Shown: positions 24,790 through 33,515, numbered from the stretch's first letter. The stretch: DNA of 40,810 nucleotides from Paenibacillus phyllosphaerae (GCF_014192105.1 NZ_JACHXK010000030.1:18160-58969); one strand, 5' to 3'. Program-made: numbers and translations. The notes: generated from the sequence alone by a model not told the origin.

Positions 24790-24857
24790 AAGTATAAAAT
24801 GTATACTTACTTACATTTGTGTCGCTACTTGCAATTGTTTGAATTCCGTACCATAAT
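24790..24857 (+). promoter_or_regulatory. Promoter and upstream palindrome of the luciferase-like gene
   Basis: TTGCAA (24829-24834) and CATAAT (24852-24857) are 17 bases apart, a good sigma-A promoter. Twenty bases upstream, AAGTATA (24790-24796) and TATACTT (24802-24808) form a perfect dyad around AAATG. Its position upstream of -35 would suit an activator; a repressor bound to a second promoter there is also possible. Confidence 0.6.
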
Positions 24858-24924
24858 GACCACAGGAGGGATGCGAAATCCCTTTCCGCCGATTCACTTT
24901 CACTGACCTATTGGAGGTACAACT

Positions 24925-25947
24925 ATGACCGCATTACAAGACGTTACTCTTTCCATATTAGATCTTGCCCCTGTTACCGTCGGCTCAACCCCGGCCGATT
25001 CATTCCGCAATACGCTTGATCTCGCGCAGCATGTCGAGCAATGGGGTTACCACCGCTACTGGCTGGCCGAACACCATAACATGAAGGGCGTTGCCAGCTC
25101 GGCTACTTCGCTCGTCATCGGTCATGTAGCCGCCGGAACGAAGACTATACGCGTCGGCTCCGGCGGCATTATGCTGCCCAACCACGCGCCGCTCATGATC
25201 GCCGAGCAGTTCGGTACGCTCGAATCGATGTATCCGGGCCGCATCGACCTTGGACTTGGCCGGGCTCCTGGCTCGGACCAGCCTGCCGCTCGCGCCTTGC
25301 GCCGCGGTCTCAATAGCAATGGCCAAGACTTCCCGGAGCTGCTCGCAGAGCTGCGGGGCTACTTTAATCCGGCAGCGTTCGGCGATCATCTTCCTCCCGG
25401 CGTGCGCGCAGTGCCGGGCGAAGGCTTGAATGTCCCGATCTGGCTGCTCGGCTCCAGCGACTTCAGCGCTCGCCTTGCCGGCGAGCTCGGCCTCCCATTC
25501 GCGTTCGCCAGCCATTTTGCGCCGGATTATCTGCTCCATGCCCTAGAGTTATACCGCAGCACCTTCCGTCCATCCGACCAGTCGGCGAAGCCGCATGCGA
25601 TGGTTGGCGTCAATGTTATCGTCGCCGATACGGACGAAGAAGCGCGTAAGCTCGCAACCTCCCATGAGCAGCAATTCCTCAATATTATCCGAGGCAGAAC
25701 AGGTCAGTTGAACCCGCCGGTGGACAATATGGACGAATTGTGGTCCCAGCAAGAGAAGGCGATCGTACGCCGCCAGCTCAGCTTCTCGGCTATCGGCAGC
25801 CCGGAGACGGTGCGCGGCCGCCTGCTGACCATTCTGGAGCAGACCGGTGCCGACGAACTTATCGTCGCCACGCAGGTGTATGACCATGCGGCAAGACTCG
25901 CCTCCTACGAGAAGCTCGCCAAGCTTGTCCGCGGTCAATCCGTCTAG
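24925..25947 (+). CDS. LLM-class flavin-dependent oxidoreductase (luciferase-like monooxygenase)
   Basis: The 340-residue protein starts at ATG 24925 behind TTGGAGG. It is of the single-chain luciferase-like type: LSILDLAPVTVGSTPADSFR at the N-terminus, WGYHRYWLAEHHNMKGVAS, TIRVGSGGIMLPNHAPLMIA, GRIDLGLGRAPGSD and PIWLLGSSDFSARLAGELGL. These make a TIM barrel that uses reduced flavin from a partner reductase. Close relatives include the uncharacterised YhbW/YvbT-type proteins, so the substrate is unknown. Genes on both sides run as separate units. Confidence 0.93.
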   Translation: MTALQDVTLSILDLAPVTVGSTPADSFRNTLDLAQHVEQWGYHRYWLAEHHNMKGVASSATSLVIGHVAAGTKTIRVGSGGIMLPNHAPLMIAEQFGTLESMYPGRIDLGLGRAPGSDQPAARALRRGLNSNGQDFPELLAELRGYFNPAAFGDHLPPGVRAVPGEGLNVPIWLLGSSDFSARLAGELGLPFAFASHFAPDYLLHALELYRSTFRPSDQSAKPHAMVGVNVIVADTDEEARKLATSHEQQFLNIIRGRTGQLNPPVDNMDELWSQQEKAIVRRQLSFSAIGSPETVRGRLLTILEQTGADELIVATQVYDHAARLASYEKLAKLVRGQSV

Positions 25948-25967
25948 ATAACGAGCGGAGGCTCAGT

Positions 25968-25997
25968 CTTAGGTCCAGTGCCTGAACTGGACTTAAG
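25968..25997 (+). terminator. Hairpin after the luciferase-like gene, likely terminator
   Basis: CTTAGGTCCAGT (25968-25979) pairs with ACTGGACTTAAG (25986-25997) over 12 bp (one G-U) with a six-base loop, 21 bases after the stop. The run after it (CCGCTTCATTG) is poor in T, so termination strength is uncertain. Confidence 0.6.
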
Positions 25998-26070
25998 CCG
26001 CTTCATTGTTCATTTCCATACCTTGTAAAATAGGGAAAGTGAAAGAGAGAATCTACGGAGGCACTCCCCT

Positions 26071-26868
26071 ATGACTGATACGATCCTATATGCGCAAGCA
26101 CCTCTTGCGCTTGCCCTTGCAGCCGTCCAGCTGCTGGCCGGTTATGGCGCCGGCATACTCGGACGAAGCCAATCTGCCGCCGAGCTGAAGACGAACGCGC
26201 AGCTGACGCTCAGTTTGCTTGCCATGAGCTTGCTGCTGCTTACGCTGCAAGGCGTGACTATGCTCTTCCGCGCGCCGCTTGCGGAGCGTCTGGATGAAAC
26301 CTTGCTCTATGCGCTGATGATCCTGCTTCCTGCCGGAATCATGAGCATAGCGGCCATGCCGCGTCTAGCCGTGATCGCAGCCCATTCCAATGGTGCTGCT
26401 ATATTCAGCCGTACCAGGCTGCGCCTCGCCTCCGAGACTTGGCTGGTCGTGCCGGTGCAAGCGTTTGGGCTCGGGGCGCTATTGTACGCCATCATGATCT
26501 TGTTCCCGGCGGTTACCGGCTCAGGCGTCCTGCTGTTCGCCGCGCTGCTCTTGCTGCCCGTTCTCATTACGGCGATCGCGGTCAGACAGCATGTTCGGCA
26601 TAAGCATATCCACCGCATGGCGCCGGCCAAGCTCCTAACCCGATGGAAACGGGCAGCCCTACTGGCAGCAGCCGTATCGACGCTCCCGCTGCTCTTTGCC
26701 TATCAGCATCGGGGCGAGATGACCGTCATCTCTCGCGTTTCGGCTCAGAGGCCCGCTTCACTTCATATACATGAGATCCTTTCCTATACGGAAAGGACGG
26801 CATCGGCTAAATTTACTACCGATCGCTCCAATCGAATGTCGCCAATACAGGCCGTTAGCGCCGAATAA
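26071..26868 (+). CDS. Multi-pass membrane protein of unknown function
   Basis: The 265-residue protein starts at ATG 26071 behind ACGGAGG. It has about six hydrophobic helices: near 10-28, 48-66, 80-98, 125-148, 152-170 and 192-208, joined by short charged loops (RQHVRHKHIHRM is cytoplasmic or a metal-like His cluster). The C-terminal tail of about 55 residues is soluble. I do not recognise the family. The terminator right after the gene separates it from the ABC genes, although they lie on the same strand. Confidence 0.8.
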   Translation: MTDTILYAQAPLALALAAVQLLAGYGAGILGRSQSAAELKTNAQLTLSLLAMSLLLLTLQGVTMLFRAPLAERLDETLLYALMILLPAGIMSIAAMPRLAVIAAHSNGAAIFSRTRLRLASETWLVVPVQAFGLGALLYAIMILFPAVTGSGVLLFAALLLLPVLITAIAVRQHVRHKHIHRMAPAKLLTRWKRAALLAAAVSTLPLLFAYQHRGEMTVISRVSAQRPASLHIHEILSYTERTASAKFTTDRSNRMSPIQAVSAE

Positions 26869-26875
26869 TGGAATC

Positions 26876-26921
26876 AGCCGCAGAATGAAGCATCTTGGGA
26901 TGCACGATTCTGCGGCTTTTT
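26876..26921 (+). terminator. Terminator after the membrane protein gene
   Basis: AGCCGCAGAAT (26876-26886) pairs perfectly with ATTCTGCGGCT (26907-26917), followed by TTTT. Confidence 0.92.
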
Positions 26922-26926
26922 GACAT

Positions 26927-26956
26927 TTGACAACCTCTTCCAATCCGGTTCATAGT
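26927..26956 (+). promoter_or_regulatory. Promoter of the ABC transporter operon
   Basis: A perfect TTGACA (26927-26932) and CATAGT (26951-26956) are 18 bases apart, directly behind the terminator tail. The start would be near 26963, about 28 bases before the ATPase ATG. Confidence 0.6.
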
Positions 26957-26990
26957 AACAAGAGAATCTGTGAGGAAAGAAGAGAATAGG

Positions 26991-27980
26991 ATGAACGCCG
27001 CGAATCGAGCGCCATTGCTTCGGCTTCACCAAGCTTCGAAGCGCTATCATCGCCATCATGCGGTACGCGATGTCGATCTGACGCTTCATCAGAGCGAGGC
27101 CATCGCGCTAACCGGACCGAATGGCTCCGGCAAAAGCACGCTGCTGCGTCTCATCGGCGGCCTGCTGCCGTTAACGGCGGGCCTGCGCGAGCAGCTATCG
27201 GACACGCCGCTTACGATCGGCTACGTCCCGGATCGTTTCCCCAAGCTCAAATTCGGTTCGCGCGAGTACTTGGCCCATATGGGGGCTATACAAGGCATGC
27301 CGCGATCTCAGCTTCACTCGCGCATCGAAGAACTGCATGCGCTGTTCCGGCTGCAGCCTGATCTGCTGCATCAGGATTTGCGCTACTATTCCAAAGGCAT
27401 GCTCCAGAAAGTGAACGTGATGCAGGCGCTCCTAACGACTCCCGACATTCTGCTGTTGGACGAGCCGCTGTCCGGCCTGGATGCCGGTACGCAACTGGAG
27501 CTCCTCACCGCCTTGCAGCAGTTGCAACGGCAAGGCGTCGCGATCGTCGCCGTGACGCATGAGCCTGCATTTGCCGAGCAGCTGGCCGACCGGATCGTGA
27601 CAATGGACCAGGGGCGGCTGGTCCGCAGCATTCAAGGGCGTACCGCAGCAACTCTATCGGACAGCCGCGAACTTGGCGCGCCCCGGATGCGTATCAGCTG
27701 CCAAGCCGCACCCGAATTGCTGCGGCGATTGTCCCATGCCAGCGGCGGCGTCGTCGCATGCGAGATGGACGAACCGAGCGCGCTGGGCACGCCATGTACC
27801 GCCCATTTTGTCCTGCAGCATGGGTACTCCGATGCCTTCCTGTTGGGAGCGCTGAACGTGGGTGTTTCTATCCTCGCGGTACAACAAGATGACAGCCCTA
27901 GGGATTTCGAGAATACTGCCGCTGACAGCGGATATGCCATGGCCAGCACCGGCACTATGAAGCCAATGGAGCGTGAATGA
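26991..27980 (+). CDS. ABC transporter ATP-binding protein
   Basis: The 329-residue ATPase starts at ATG 26991 (MNAANRAPLLRLHQASKRYH) with a GAGGAAAG site. It has Walker A GPNGSGKST, the Q-loop region IGYVPDRFPKLKFGSREYL, a signature YSKGMLQKVNVMQALL with Lys-Gly-Met in place of the usual SGGQ, Walker B ILLLDEPLSGLD and the switch His in VTHEP. After the core (about 230) a 100-residue C-terminal domain follows with no known match. It is the first gene of a pair with the permease whose start overlaps its end region, so it drives a two-subunit exporter-like transporter. Confidence 0.93.
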   Translation: MNAANRAPLLRLHQASKRYHRHHAVRDVDLTLHQSEAIALTGPNGSGKSTLLRLIGGLLPLTAGLREQLSDTPLTIGYVPDRFPKLKFGSREYLAHMGAIQGMPRSQLHSRIEELHALFRLQPDLLHQDLRYYSKGMLQKVNVMQALLTTPDILLLDEPLSGLDAGTQLELLTALQQLQRQGVAIVAVTHEPAFAEQLADRIVTMDQGRLVRSIQGRTAATLSDSRELGAPRMRISCQAAPELLRRLSHASGGVVACEMDEPSALGTPCTAHFVLQHGYSDAFLLGALNVGVSILAVQQDDSPRDFENTAADSGYAMASTGTMKPMERE

Positions 27981-27981
27981 C

Positions 27982-28677
27982 ATGCGCCTTTTCTCTTTAC
28001 TCCACTACAATCATACGTTGTATCTGCGATCATTCCGTTATTTTCCGCCGGTGCTCCTGTATTTGGTCATCCTGGTCTGGGTCTATACAGTCGTGCCTAA
28101 TCCGGTCATGGAGAGCTATGCCTTCTCCGCTACCCTGCTCTTCGCCATTACCGCGTGGCTGGGCTACGGCTTCATCGATGCCGAGCATCCGACCCAGTTG
28201 ACCGTCACGATGCTGCATGCTCGGAGCCTGGTGCGGACCGTTATCGCCAAGCTGCTCTATCTATGGCTGTTCACGATGCCGCTTGCCCTGTTCGCGGTGC
28301 TGTATCCTGCCCTCTTCCATAAATTCGACCGAACGCCCGCCGCGCATGAGCTGCTGCTTGCAACAGCTTCGCATCTTGCGCTCTCGCTGCTGGGCATCGC
28401 GGTCTCCGTATTCTTCACCAGTCGCTTCGTTCCCAAATTGTCTACAGCCGTAACCGGGCTGCTGACCGTGGTAGCGGTCTCCGTCGCAGGCGAAGGCATT
28501 CGCCATGCGCTTCCGGAAGGCGCCCGATTCCTCGGCTGGCTGCTGCCGCCGGTTCACGCTGTCTACGGGGCGCTCAATGACAATTCAGGCATTGCGCTTT
28601 CCTGTCTCTGGTGCGGCGCCTACAGTCTGCTGCTGCTCGCCGTATTCATCCGTTGCTTCCGGCGGCAGGGCTTGTAG
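27982..28677 (+). CDS. ABC transporter membrane subunit
   Basis: The 231-residue protein starts at ATG 27982, two bases after the ATPase stop, with GGAG 10 bases upstream; a GTG at 27973 is too near that site. It has about six membrane helices: near 22-38, 48-64, 90-115, 130-150, 155-172 and 205-224. The layout and small size fit an ABC-2-like permease. The transported substrate cannot be told from the sequence. Confidence 0.85.
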   Translation: MRLFSLLHYNHTLYLRSFRYFPPVLLYLVILVWVYTVVPNPVMESYAFSATLLFAITAWLGYGFIDAEHPTQLTVTMLHARSLVRTVIAKLLYLWLFTMPLALFAVLYPALFHKFDRTPAAHELLLATASHLALSLLGIAVSVFFTSRFVPKLSTAVTGLLTVVAVSVAGEGIRHALPEGARFLGWLLPPVHAVYGALNDNSGIALSCLWCGAYSLLLLAVFIRCFRRQGL

Positions 28678-28705
28678 GGAGCGGATAATCTCTAACATCG
28701 AAGAG

Positions 28706-28755
28706 GTACCAAGCAAAGTTGGTACTGTTAGGACAACCGTCTTCTCGAATACAAT
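28706..28755 (+). promoter_or_regulatory. Inverted repeat and possible promoter before the DUF2339-like gene
   Basis: GTACCAA (28706-28712) and TTGGTAC (28719-28725) form a perfect 7-bp dyad; CTAACA and TGTTAG further outside also match. A possible -10 TACAAT (28750-28755) has TTAGGA 16 bases upstream, so the dyad sits at the -35 edge. It could be an operator or an RNA hairpin. Confidence 0.45.
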
Positions 28756-28816
28756 AAGGCTGCACAACTGGTCAGACAATTACGAGTCTCTTCGGAAGAC
28801 GACGGAGGTGTTAATC

Positions 28817-30490
28817 CTGAATATATCGGATCGCATCGAAGGATTGGAACGGCGCGTATCGGAGTTAGAACATGAAGTCGCGGAACTGAAGCGATCGCAA
28901 GGGTCGGCCGCGCCGGTCTTCAAGCAGGGGCTTGCGGCACCGCTGTCCGCAGCCGCGCCGAACCTGGCAACAAGTCCGCATAAGCTCGAGGAGGCGGCAT
29001 ATCCCGGCGTTCACGCCAAGCCCGCGGCCAAAGATTGGGAACATCTCATTACTCGCGTATGGCTGCCGAGAGTCTTCATGTTCGTTCTCTTGATCGGCAT
29101 TATATGGGGGTTCAAAGCTGCCTCGGATGGCGGAATATTGACCGAACCGTTCCGCGTCATCCTTGGTTATCTTGCATCTGGCGCGCTGATCTTCTTCGGC
29201 TTCCGGCAGCATAAGTCGGATCGCCCGCTCCTGGCGCAAGTGCTGCTCGGCGGTTCCATCGGGGTGCTCATGCTCACCACGTTTGCCGCCCATTACTTAT
29301 TCGGCTTCGTCGGCGATTCGGCTGCTTTTGCCTTGAATATCGTGTGGGTGGCGCTCGGATTATGGTTCTCGACCCGATTCCATGCCCAAGCTCTCGGCGT
29401 GCTGGCAAGCGCGGCAGGCGTGCTGGTTCCTTTTCTTATCCGCACATCGCATGACCAATCAACGCTATTCGTCGCCTATGAAACCCTATTGTTCGTCAGC
29501 TTTATGATCGTTGCCCTTCGGCGCCGATTCGTCGCTCTATTCTACGTCGCATTCATCTTGCTCCACCTCGCGCTTGCCATTCACGGCTTAACTTCCGATC
29601 AGAGCGGGAGTGCCATCGCTATTGGCGTGCTTATCCAGCAGCTCGTTCTCCTTGGAACGGTGCTAGGCTTCCGTAGGTTGGGCAAACATCAGACAGGGAT
29701 TCTGCTGGCCAGTTTTGCCGTGACTACACTTTGGTTCAAGATTGAGTTGTCGGACTTCTGGTTCAACCTGTCGCTCATCCTGTTCTTCGCAGGTTATGCA
29801 GCCATTGCGTACGTGTCTTGGAAGAAGAAGTCGGATCTGCTGCCCTATGCGCTTACGATCGCCGCTTACTCCCTGTTGTTCTACCTGATGAATACGATCG
29901 ATTCCGAGTATCTAATCGGCCTTGTACTCATGGAAGGGTTCGTCGCGATCTGGCTTGGGTATGTCATCCGCTCGAATTGGCAGAAGGTGAGCGGACTGAT
30001 CATCTATATCCTGGGAAGTATTGGCGCAAGCGCGATATTGGCCGAAGGCATGGACGCCTTCTTGTCTAGCTCCTTGTTCATCTGGCTCGCGCTTCTGGGC
30101 ACGCTGATTGGACTCTCTCAAGTGTCTGCCGTCTATGCAGGGCTGGAGCAGGCCCAACTGCGGAAAGTTGCCTATTACGGCATCGGCCTCCTTTTGCTCG
30201 GCTTCTTGTCGGATGCAACGCAGGTTCAGGCGCAGGGATATAACTTGAATATGCAGCACCTGCTGTTATCGGCCGTGTGGGTGATCTACGCGATCGTCTT
30301 GATCGTCGCCGGCGTACGGATCGGGAAGAAGCAAGTTCGCATGGCCGGGGTGATCTTGCTGTTCCTGACTTTGCTGAAAGTCATCTTCTTCGACCTTCCG
30401 GCAGTCTCGCTGATGATCAAAGCCGTATTGTTCATCGGGCTTGGCGGGGTTGGCGTGCTGTTGTCGCGGCTCATGTATACGAAGAAATAA
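28817..30490 (+). CDS. Large polytopic membrane protein, DUF2339-like
   Basis: The frame is open from well upstream, but the likely start is CTG 28817, 8 bases after GGAGG (MNISDRIEGLERRVSELE), giving 557 residues; GTG 28808 overlaps that site. Residues 1-30 are a coiled coil (RIEGLERRVSELEHEVAELK), typical of DUF2339 proteins, followed by a linker and then about 16-18 membrane helices, beginning WLPRVFMFVLLIGIIWGFKA and with GILTEPFRVILGYLASGALI. Members are uncharacterised. The rare start codon would give low expression; an alternative is that a frame upstream is used. A terminator follows. Confidence 0.85.
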   Translation: MNISDRIEGLERRVSELEHEVAELKRSQGSAAPVFKQGLAAPLSAAAPNLATSPHKLEEAAYPGVHAKPAAKDWEHLITRVWLPRVFMFVLLIGIIWGFKAASDGGILTEPFRVILGYLASGALIFFGFRQHKSDRPLLAQVLLGGSIGVLMLTTFAAHYLFGFVGDSAAFALNIVWVALGLWFSTRFHAQALGVLASAAGVLVPFLIRTSHDQSTLFVAYETLLFVSFMIVALRRRFVALFYVAFILLHLALAIHGLTSDQSGSAIAIGVLIQQLVLLGTVLGFRRLGKHQTGILLASFAVTTLWFKIELSDFWFNLSLILFFAGYAAIAYVSWKKKSDLLPYALTIAAYSLLFYLMNTIDSEYLIGLVLMEGFVAIWLGYVIRSNWQKVSGLIIYILGSIGASAILAEGMDAFLSSSLFIWLALLGTLIGLSQVSAVYAGLEQAQLRKVAYYGIGLLLLGFLSDATQVQAQGYNLNMQHLLLSAVWVIYAIVLIVAGVRIGKKQVRMAGVILLFLTLLKVIFFDLPAVSLMIKAVLFIGLGGVGVLLSRLMYTKK

Positions 30491-30542
30491 CCGCCCGCGG
30501 GGCTTATTGATGCAATATCATTAGGCTCAATGTGCAACACAA

Positions 30543-30586
30543 AAAAGGCTTTGCCGGCAGTCTTTCATCTGCCTGCAAAGCCTTTT
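30543..30586. terminator. Bidirectional terminator
   Basis: AAAAGGCTTTGCCGGCAG (30543-30560) pairs with CTGCCTGCAAAGCCTTTT (30569-30586) with one mismatch. T-runs on both strands serve the DUF2339-like gene on the plus strand and the small gene on the minus strand. Confidence 0.92.
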
Positions 30587-30603
30587 CCATTCGAACGGTG
30601 CTG

Positions 30604-30783
30604 TTACTTGACGTACATCTTCCGTAAAATCTCGATTTCCGTCCCCAATTGCGTCGTAATCTGCTGCTCGATCGAAGCGAGAATGACGTCAACCGAGTGC
30701 TGGCGTTCGATCCCTTGAGCTAGACGTTCGTTCCAGATCTCGATGGCCTTCTTATCGAGTGACGTAATCAACGATTCGCTCAT
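30604..30783 (-). CDS. Small 59-residue hypothetical protein
   Basis: The minus strand encodes a 59-residue helical protein from ATG 30783 to TAA 30604: MSESLITSLDKKAIEIWNER at the start and LGTEIEILRKMYVK at the end. It reads as natural protein, amphipathic and well balanced, and a terminator lies directly downstream, both of which favour a real gene. The weak point is the start: no ribosome binding site is visible before ATG 30783, so the true start may differ. No family is recognised. Confidence 0.55.
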   Translation of the reverse strand: MSESLITSLDKKAIEIWNERLAQGIERQHSVDVILASIEQQITTQLGTEIEILRKMYVK

Positions 30784-31130
30784 GTGCGAGACTAGCCATG
30801 TAATGCGTGCACCTGCTGATTGCCCATATACGGGTTAACGGCAGCCAGTTCCGCCGGATTGCCGCGAGCATGGCAACGGAACCCCTTCGGATCGCCTCCG
30901 CGCCGCCGGTTGTCTGGCCGCTATCGGCGCGATCATGGACCAGAACAGTGCTTCGCTGACGAACAGCGATCGGTTCTTGTTCCTGCACAGCAGGCTGACG
31001 ACGATGAATTCAGGCACGTGAATGAATAATAAGGCGGGTTGTTGAAACGCGAAGAAGGGGAGCGTATATACAGCTAATGTACGGAGCAGGACCGTTCGGA
31101 GCCGGAGAAATCGGATGTATTCGAAACCGA
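30784..31130 (-). other. Gap with a protein-like frame but no start, possible gene remnant
   Basis: No complete gene is seen here. On the minus strand a frame runs from 30920 to a TAG at 30794-30792 without an ATG near its beginning; its end reads AELAAVNPYMGNQQVHALHG, which looks like genuine protein. It stops 8 bases before the ATG of the 59-residue gene. It may be a short gene with an unusual start, or the remains of a longer one broken by a frameshift. The other frames here are Arg-rich and unconvincing. Confidence 0.4.
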
Positions 31131-31538
31131 TCAGGCATAACCGCCATCCCGCTCCGCCAGGTAGGCAGGCCAACTGTCCCCGGCGATCTCGGGCAACCCC
31201 CTGTCGGTCGGCCACACGTACACCCAGCCGCTGCAGCCGGCCTGCTCCAGGTCGGAAGTCCAGATTCGTTCATAATCGTTGCTTTCTTCGAGTCCGGCGA
31301 ATTCCTCCAACTGATCGAGCGCGAGCAGCGTTTTGCGATCAATTTCAATCCAGAGACCGGCTACTCGCATGGTTTCTTGAGCCGCACGGCCATCGCGGAC
31401 AAGCGCCGGGTAAGGTCCGCAATCGACAAGTCTTCCGCTTACATAGCCCGGACGAGCGCTGATTGTCCGGTTACCAATATAATGGTGGTTCTCAAGACCC
31501 GGCAACAACGAGCCGTAGATGAATAACATGATCGACAT
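31131..31538 (-). CDS. Gamma-glutamylcyclotransferase (AIG2-like) family protein
   Basis: The 135-residue protein starts at ATG 31538 with GAGG 8 bases upstream. It shows the family signature IYGSLLPG near residue 5, the Gly-rich VSGRLVDCGPYPALV, and GLWIEIDRKTLLALDQLEEF. Members cleave gamma-glutamyl compounds to 5-oxoproline or serve as gamma-glutamylamine cyclotransferases; the exact substrate is unknown. It follows the GGDEF-EAL gene by 29 bases on the same strand, so they may be cotranscribed. Confidence 0.9.
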   Translation of the reverse strand: MSIMLFIYGSLLPGLENHHYIGNRTISARPGYVSGRLVDCGPYPALVRDGRAAQETMRVAGLWIEIDRKTLLALDQLEEFAGLEESNDYERIWTSDLEQAGCSGWVYVWPTDRGLPEIAGDSWPAYLAERDGGYA

Positions 31539-31567
31539 CGCGCTCACCTCATCGCTACATGAAATAG

Positions 31568-33313
31568 TTAGGCAGATTGCGAATGATGGCGATACCAGCT
31601 CTCGAAGAGATTAGCGGGGATCGGCTTCGTAAAATAATACCCTTGCGCCTCCTCGCACTTCCGCTCGCGCAAGAAGCGGAGCTGCTCGTCGTTCTCCACG
31701 CCTTCGGCCGTCACCTTCAGCTTCAGTTGATGCGCCATGGAAGTAATCGTCGACACGATCGCCGCATCGCTGCCGCCTTCCGTCAGGTCGGTAACGAAGG
31801 AACGGTCAATCTTCAGCTTATCTACCGGGAATCGCTTCAAGTAACCGAGTGAGCTATAGCCGGTGCCGAAGTCGTCGATGCTGATCTGGACGCCCAGCGC
31901 CTTCAGCTCGGCCAATGTATGGATGGCAAACTCCACATCGCTCGTCATGCTCTCCGTAATCTCCAGCTCCAGATACTCGGGCGGCATCCCGGTCTGCTCC
32001 AGGATCGACTGAATACGATCGGCCAGCCGATGCTGCCGGAACTGGCGCATCGACAGATTCACGGACATGCGAATCGGGGGCATGCCCGCTTCTTGCCACG
32101 CTTTGTTCTGCTTGCAGGCGGCTAGCAGCACCCATTCGCCGAGCGGCAGAATCAGCCCGTTCTCCTCGGTAATCGGAATGAACTCGCCAGGCGGCAGCAG
32201 CCCGCGCTGCGGATGCTGCCAACGAACGAGCGCTTCGACGCCGACGATCCGCCCGGTCGCCAGATTGACCAGAGGCTGATAGGCCAGCGTGAATTGCTCG
32301 GTCTCGAGCGCTTTGCGAAGATCGCTCTCCAGCCGCAGCCGATCCTGGGTCGTGCGCGTCATCTCGGGGCGGTAGCTCTGGTACTCATTGCGGTGAATCT
32401 TCGCCGCATACATCGCGGTATCGGCATTCTTGATCAGCAGATCGACGCACTGGCCATCTTCGGGGAAGAAGGATAGGCCGACGCTGATCGTAATATGATA
32501 TTCCGCGCCGCCGAGCGCGATCGGGGCGTCGAACAACCCCATTAGCCGCTCAGCTTGAAGCTCCGCCGCCTCCGTACTTGCCAGATCCAGTACCAGCAAT
32601 GCGAATTCATCGCCGCCCATCCGGTATACGAGGTCCGCACGGTTCACGTTGTCTCTGAGCCGCTGGGATACCGCCTGCAGCAGCGAATCACCAAAGCTAT
32701 GTCCGAGCGCGTCATTAATGGTCTTGAACCGGTCAATATCCATCAGAATTAACGCAAGCGGCTTGTCGAGCTGGGCTGCGCGCGCCATCTCGGCTTGAAG
32801 CTGCTCCTGCAACTCCCGTCTGCTCGCGAGACCGGTCAGTTCATCGCGGTCGGGAGCCGTCTTGTGATTGTTCACGTCCACGCTCTCCTGAACGGAAGAA
32901 GCTAGATAGAGGCCTCGAATAAGGGAGATATATCCGGTCAGCCTGAAGAAAAACGCAGATAATATGACAAGCGCATTCACGCTGTCATTACCGCCATCCC
33001 CGATGGCCAATAGCAGATTAGCCAGTAAGAATAGCAGCATCACTCTGGCGATGCGCGGAGCAAACCAAGGCCGCTTGATACGTCCTCGAATTGCCGAATG
33101 TACGGCAATCGCTAGACAAGCTGTCAATAAGACCGCCTCGGCGGCAACGCCTCCGGACTGCATCAAGGCCGCGCCGAATTCCAACGCCTTATGCACCGTG
33201 AGCCCATGCCCGTCTGACGGAAGAAGTGTCGTTACAAGCTTGTATCGTAAGAACAGGACGCCGGCGAATAAGCCCAGCGCCGCTGCCAATGTCCATTTGT
33301 CCGCCCGGTTCAT
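31568..33313 (-). CDS. Membrane GGDEF-EAL protein (cyclic-di-GMP turnover)
   Basis: The 581-residue protein starts at ATG 33313 (MNRADKWTLAAALG) with a GGGGGGAT site; an upstream ATG at 33352 is possible. Residues 1-150 hold about four or five membrane helices, an unassigned sensor. The GGDEF domain has DELTGLASRRELQ, LMDIDRFKTINDALGH and an intact GGDEF at 233-237. The EAL domain has intact EAL at 360-362 (VEALVRWQHP), the acidic loop (SIDDFGTGYSSLGYLK) and a late Glu in AEGVEND, all as in active phosphodiesterases. Both activities may therefore be present; net direction cannot be told. Confidence 0.94.
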   Translation of the reverse strand: MNRADKWTLAAALGLFAGVLFLRYKLVTTLLPSDGHGLTVHKALEFGAALMQSGGVAAEAVLLTACLAIAVHSAIRGRIKRPWFAPRIARVMLLFLLANLLLAIGDGGNDSVNALVILSAFFFRLTGYISLIRGLYLASSVQESVDVNNHKTAPDRDELTGLASRRELQEQLQAEMARAAQLDKPLALILMDIDRFKTINDALGHSFGDSLLQAVSQRLRDNVNRADLVYRMGGDEFALLVLDLASTEAAELQAERLMGLFDAPIALGGAEYHITISVGLSFFPEDGQCVDLLIKNADTAMYAAKIHRNEYQSYRPEMTRTTQDRLRLESDLRKALETEQFTLAYQPLVNLATGRIVGVEALVRWQHPQRGLLPPGEFIPITEENGLILPLGEWVLLAACKQNKAWQEAGMPPIRMSVNLSMRQFRQHRLADRIQSILEQTGMPPEYLELEITESMTSDVEFAIHTLAELKALGVQISIDDFGTGYSSLGYLKRFPVDKLKIDRSFVTDLTEGGSDAAIVSTITSMAHQLKLKVTAEGVENDEQLRFLRERKCEEAQGYYFTKPIPANLFESWYRHHSQSA

Positions 33314-33488
33314 GCGCGATGTATCCCCCCAGATGTAATGCCCGACATTCAACCAATATTCGTCAACGGTTATCTTATAGGAAAAGAACCGTCAATCGTT
33401 TACAATTAATTTATAATCCAAAAGTCCTATACCTCCTAGTTTGTACCAAGTAACTGGCTTTGTCTAGCCTTTGGGACGGGATTCGACG

Positions 33489-33515
33489 CAAAACTTTTCA
33501 TCCATTTCTGTCGTC
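33489..33515 (+). promoter_or_regulatory. Candidate ECF-type promoter of the ABC/ECF operon
   Basis: CAAAAC (33489-33494) and CGTC (33512-33515) are 17 bases apart, similar to the AAC and CGTC boxes of ECF sigma promoters. The start would be near 33522, just before the AGGAGG site of the first gene, so the leader would be very short. A TATAAT at 33412-33417 has no good -35. If correct, the operon could be driven by its own sigma factor. Confidence 0.35.

Noticed and set aside
28505..28816. Upstream extension of the DUF2339-like frame overlapping the ABC permease
   Set aside because: The extension covers the permease end in another frame and has no family likeness; the coiled-coil start and GGAGG point to 28817.
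30835..31215. Minus-strand frame of 126 codons overlapping the cyclotransferase gene
   Set aside because: It begins inside a recognised gene in another frame, has no ribosome binding site and ends in an Arg-rich, low-likelihood sequence.
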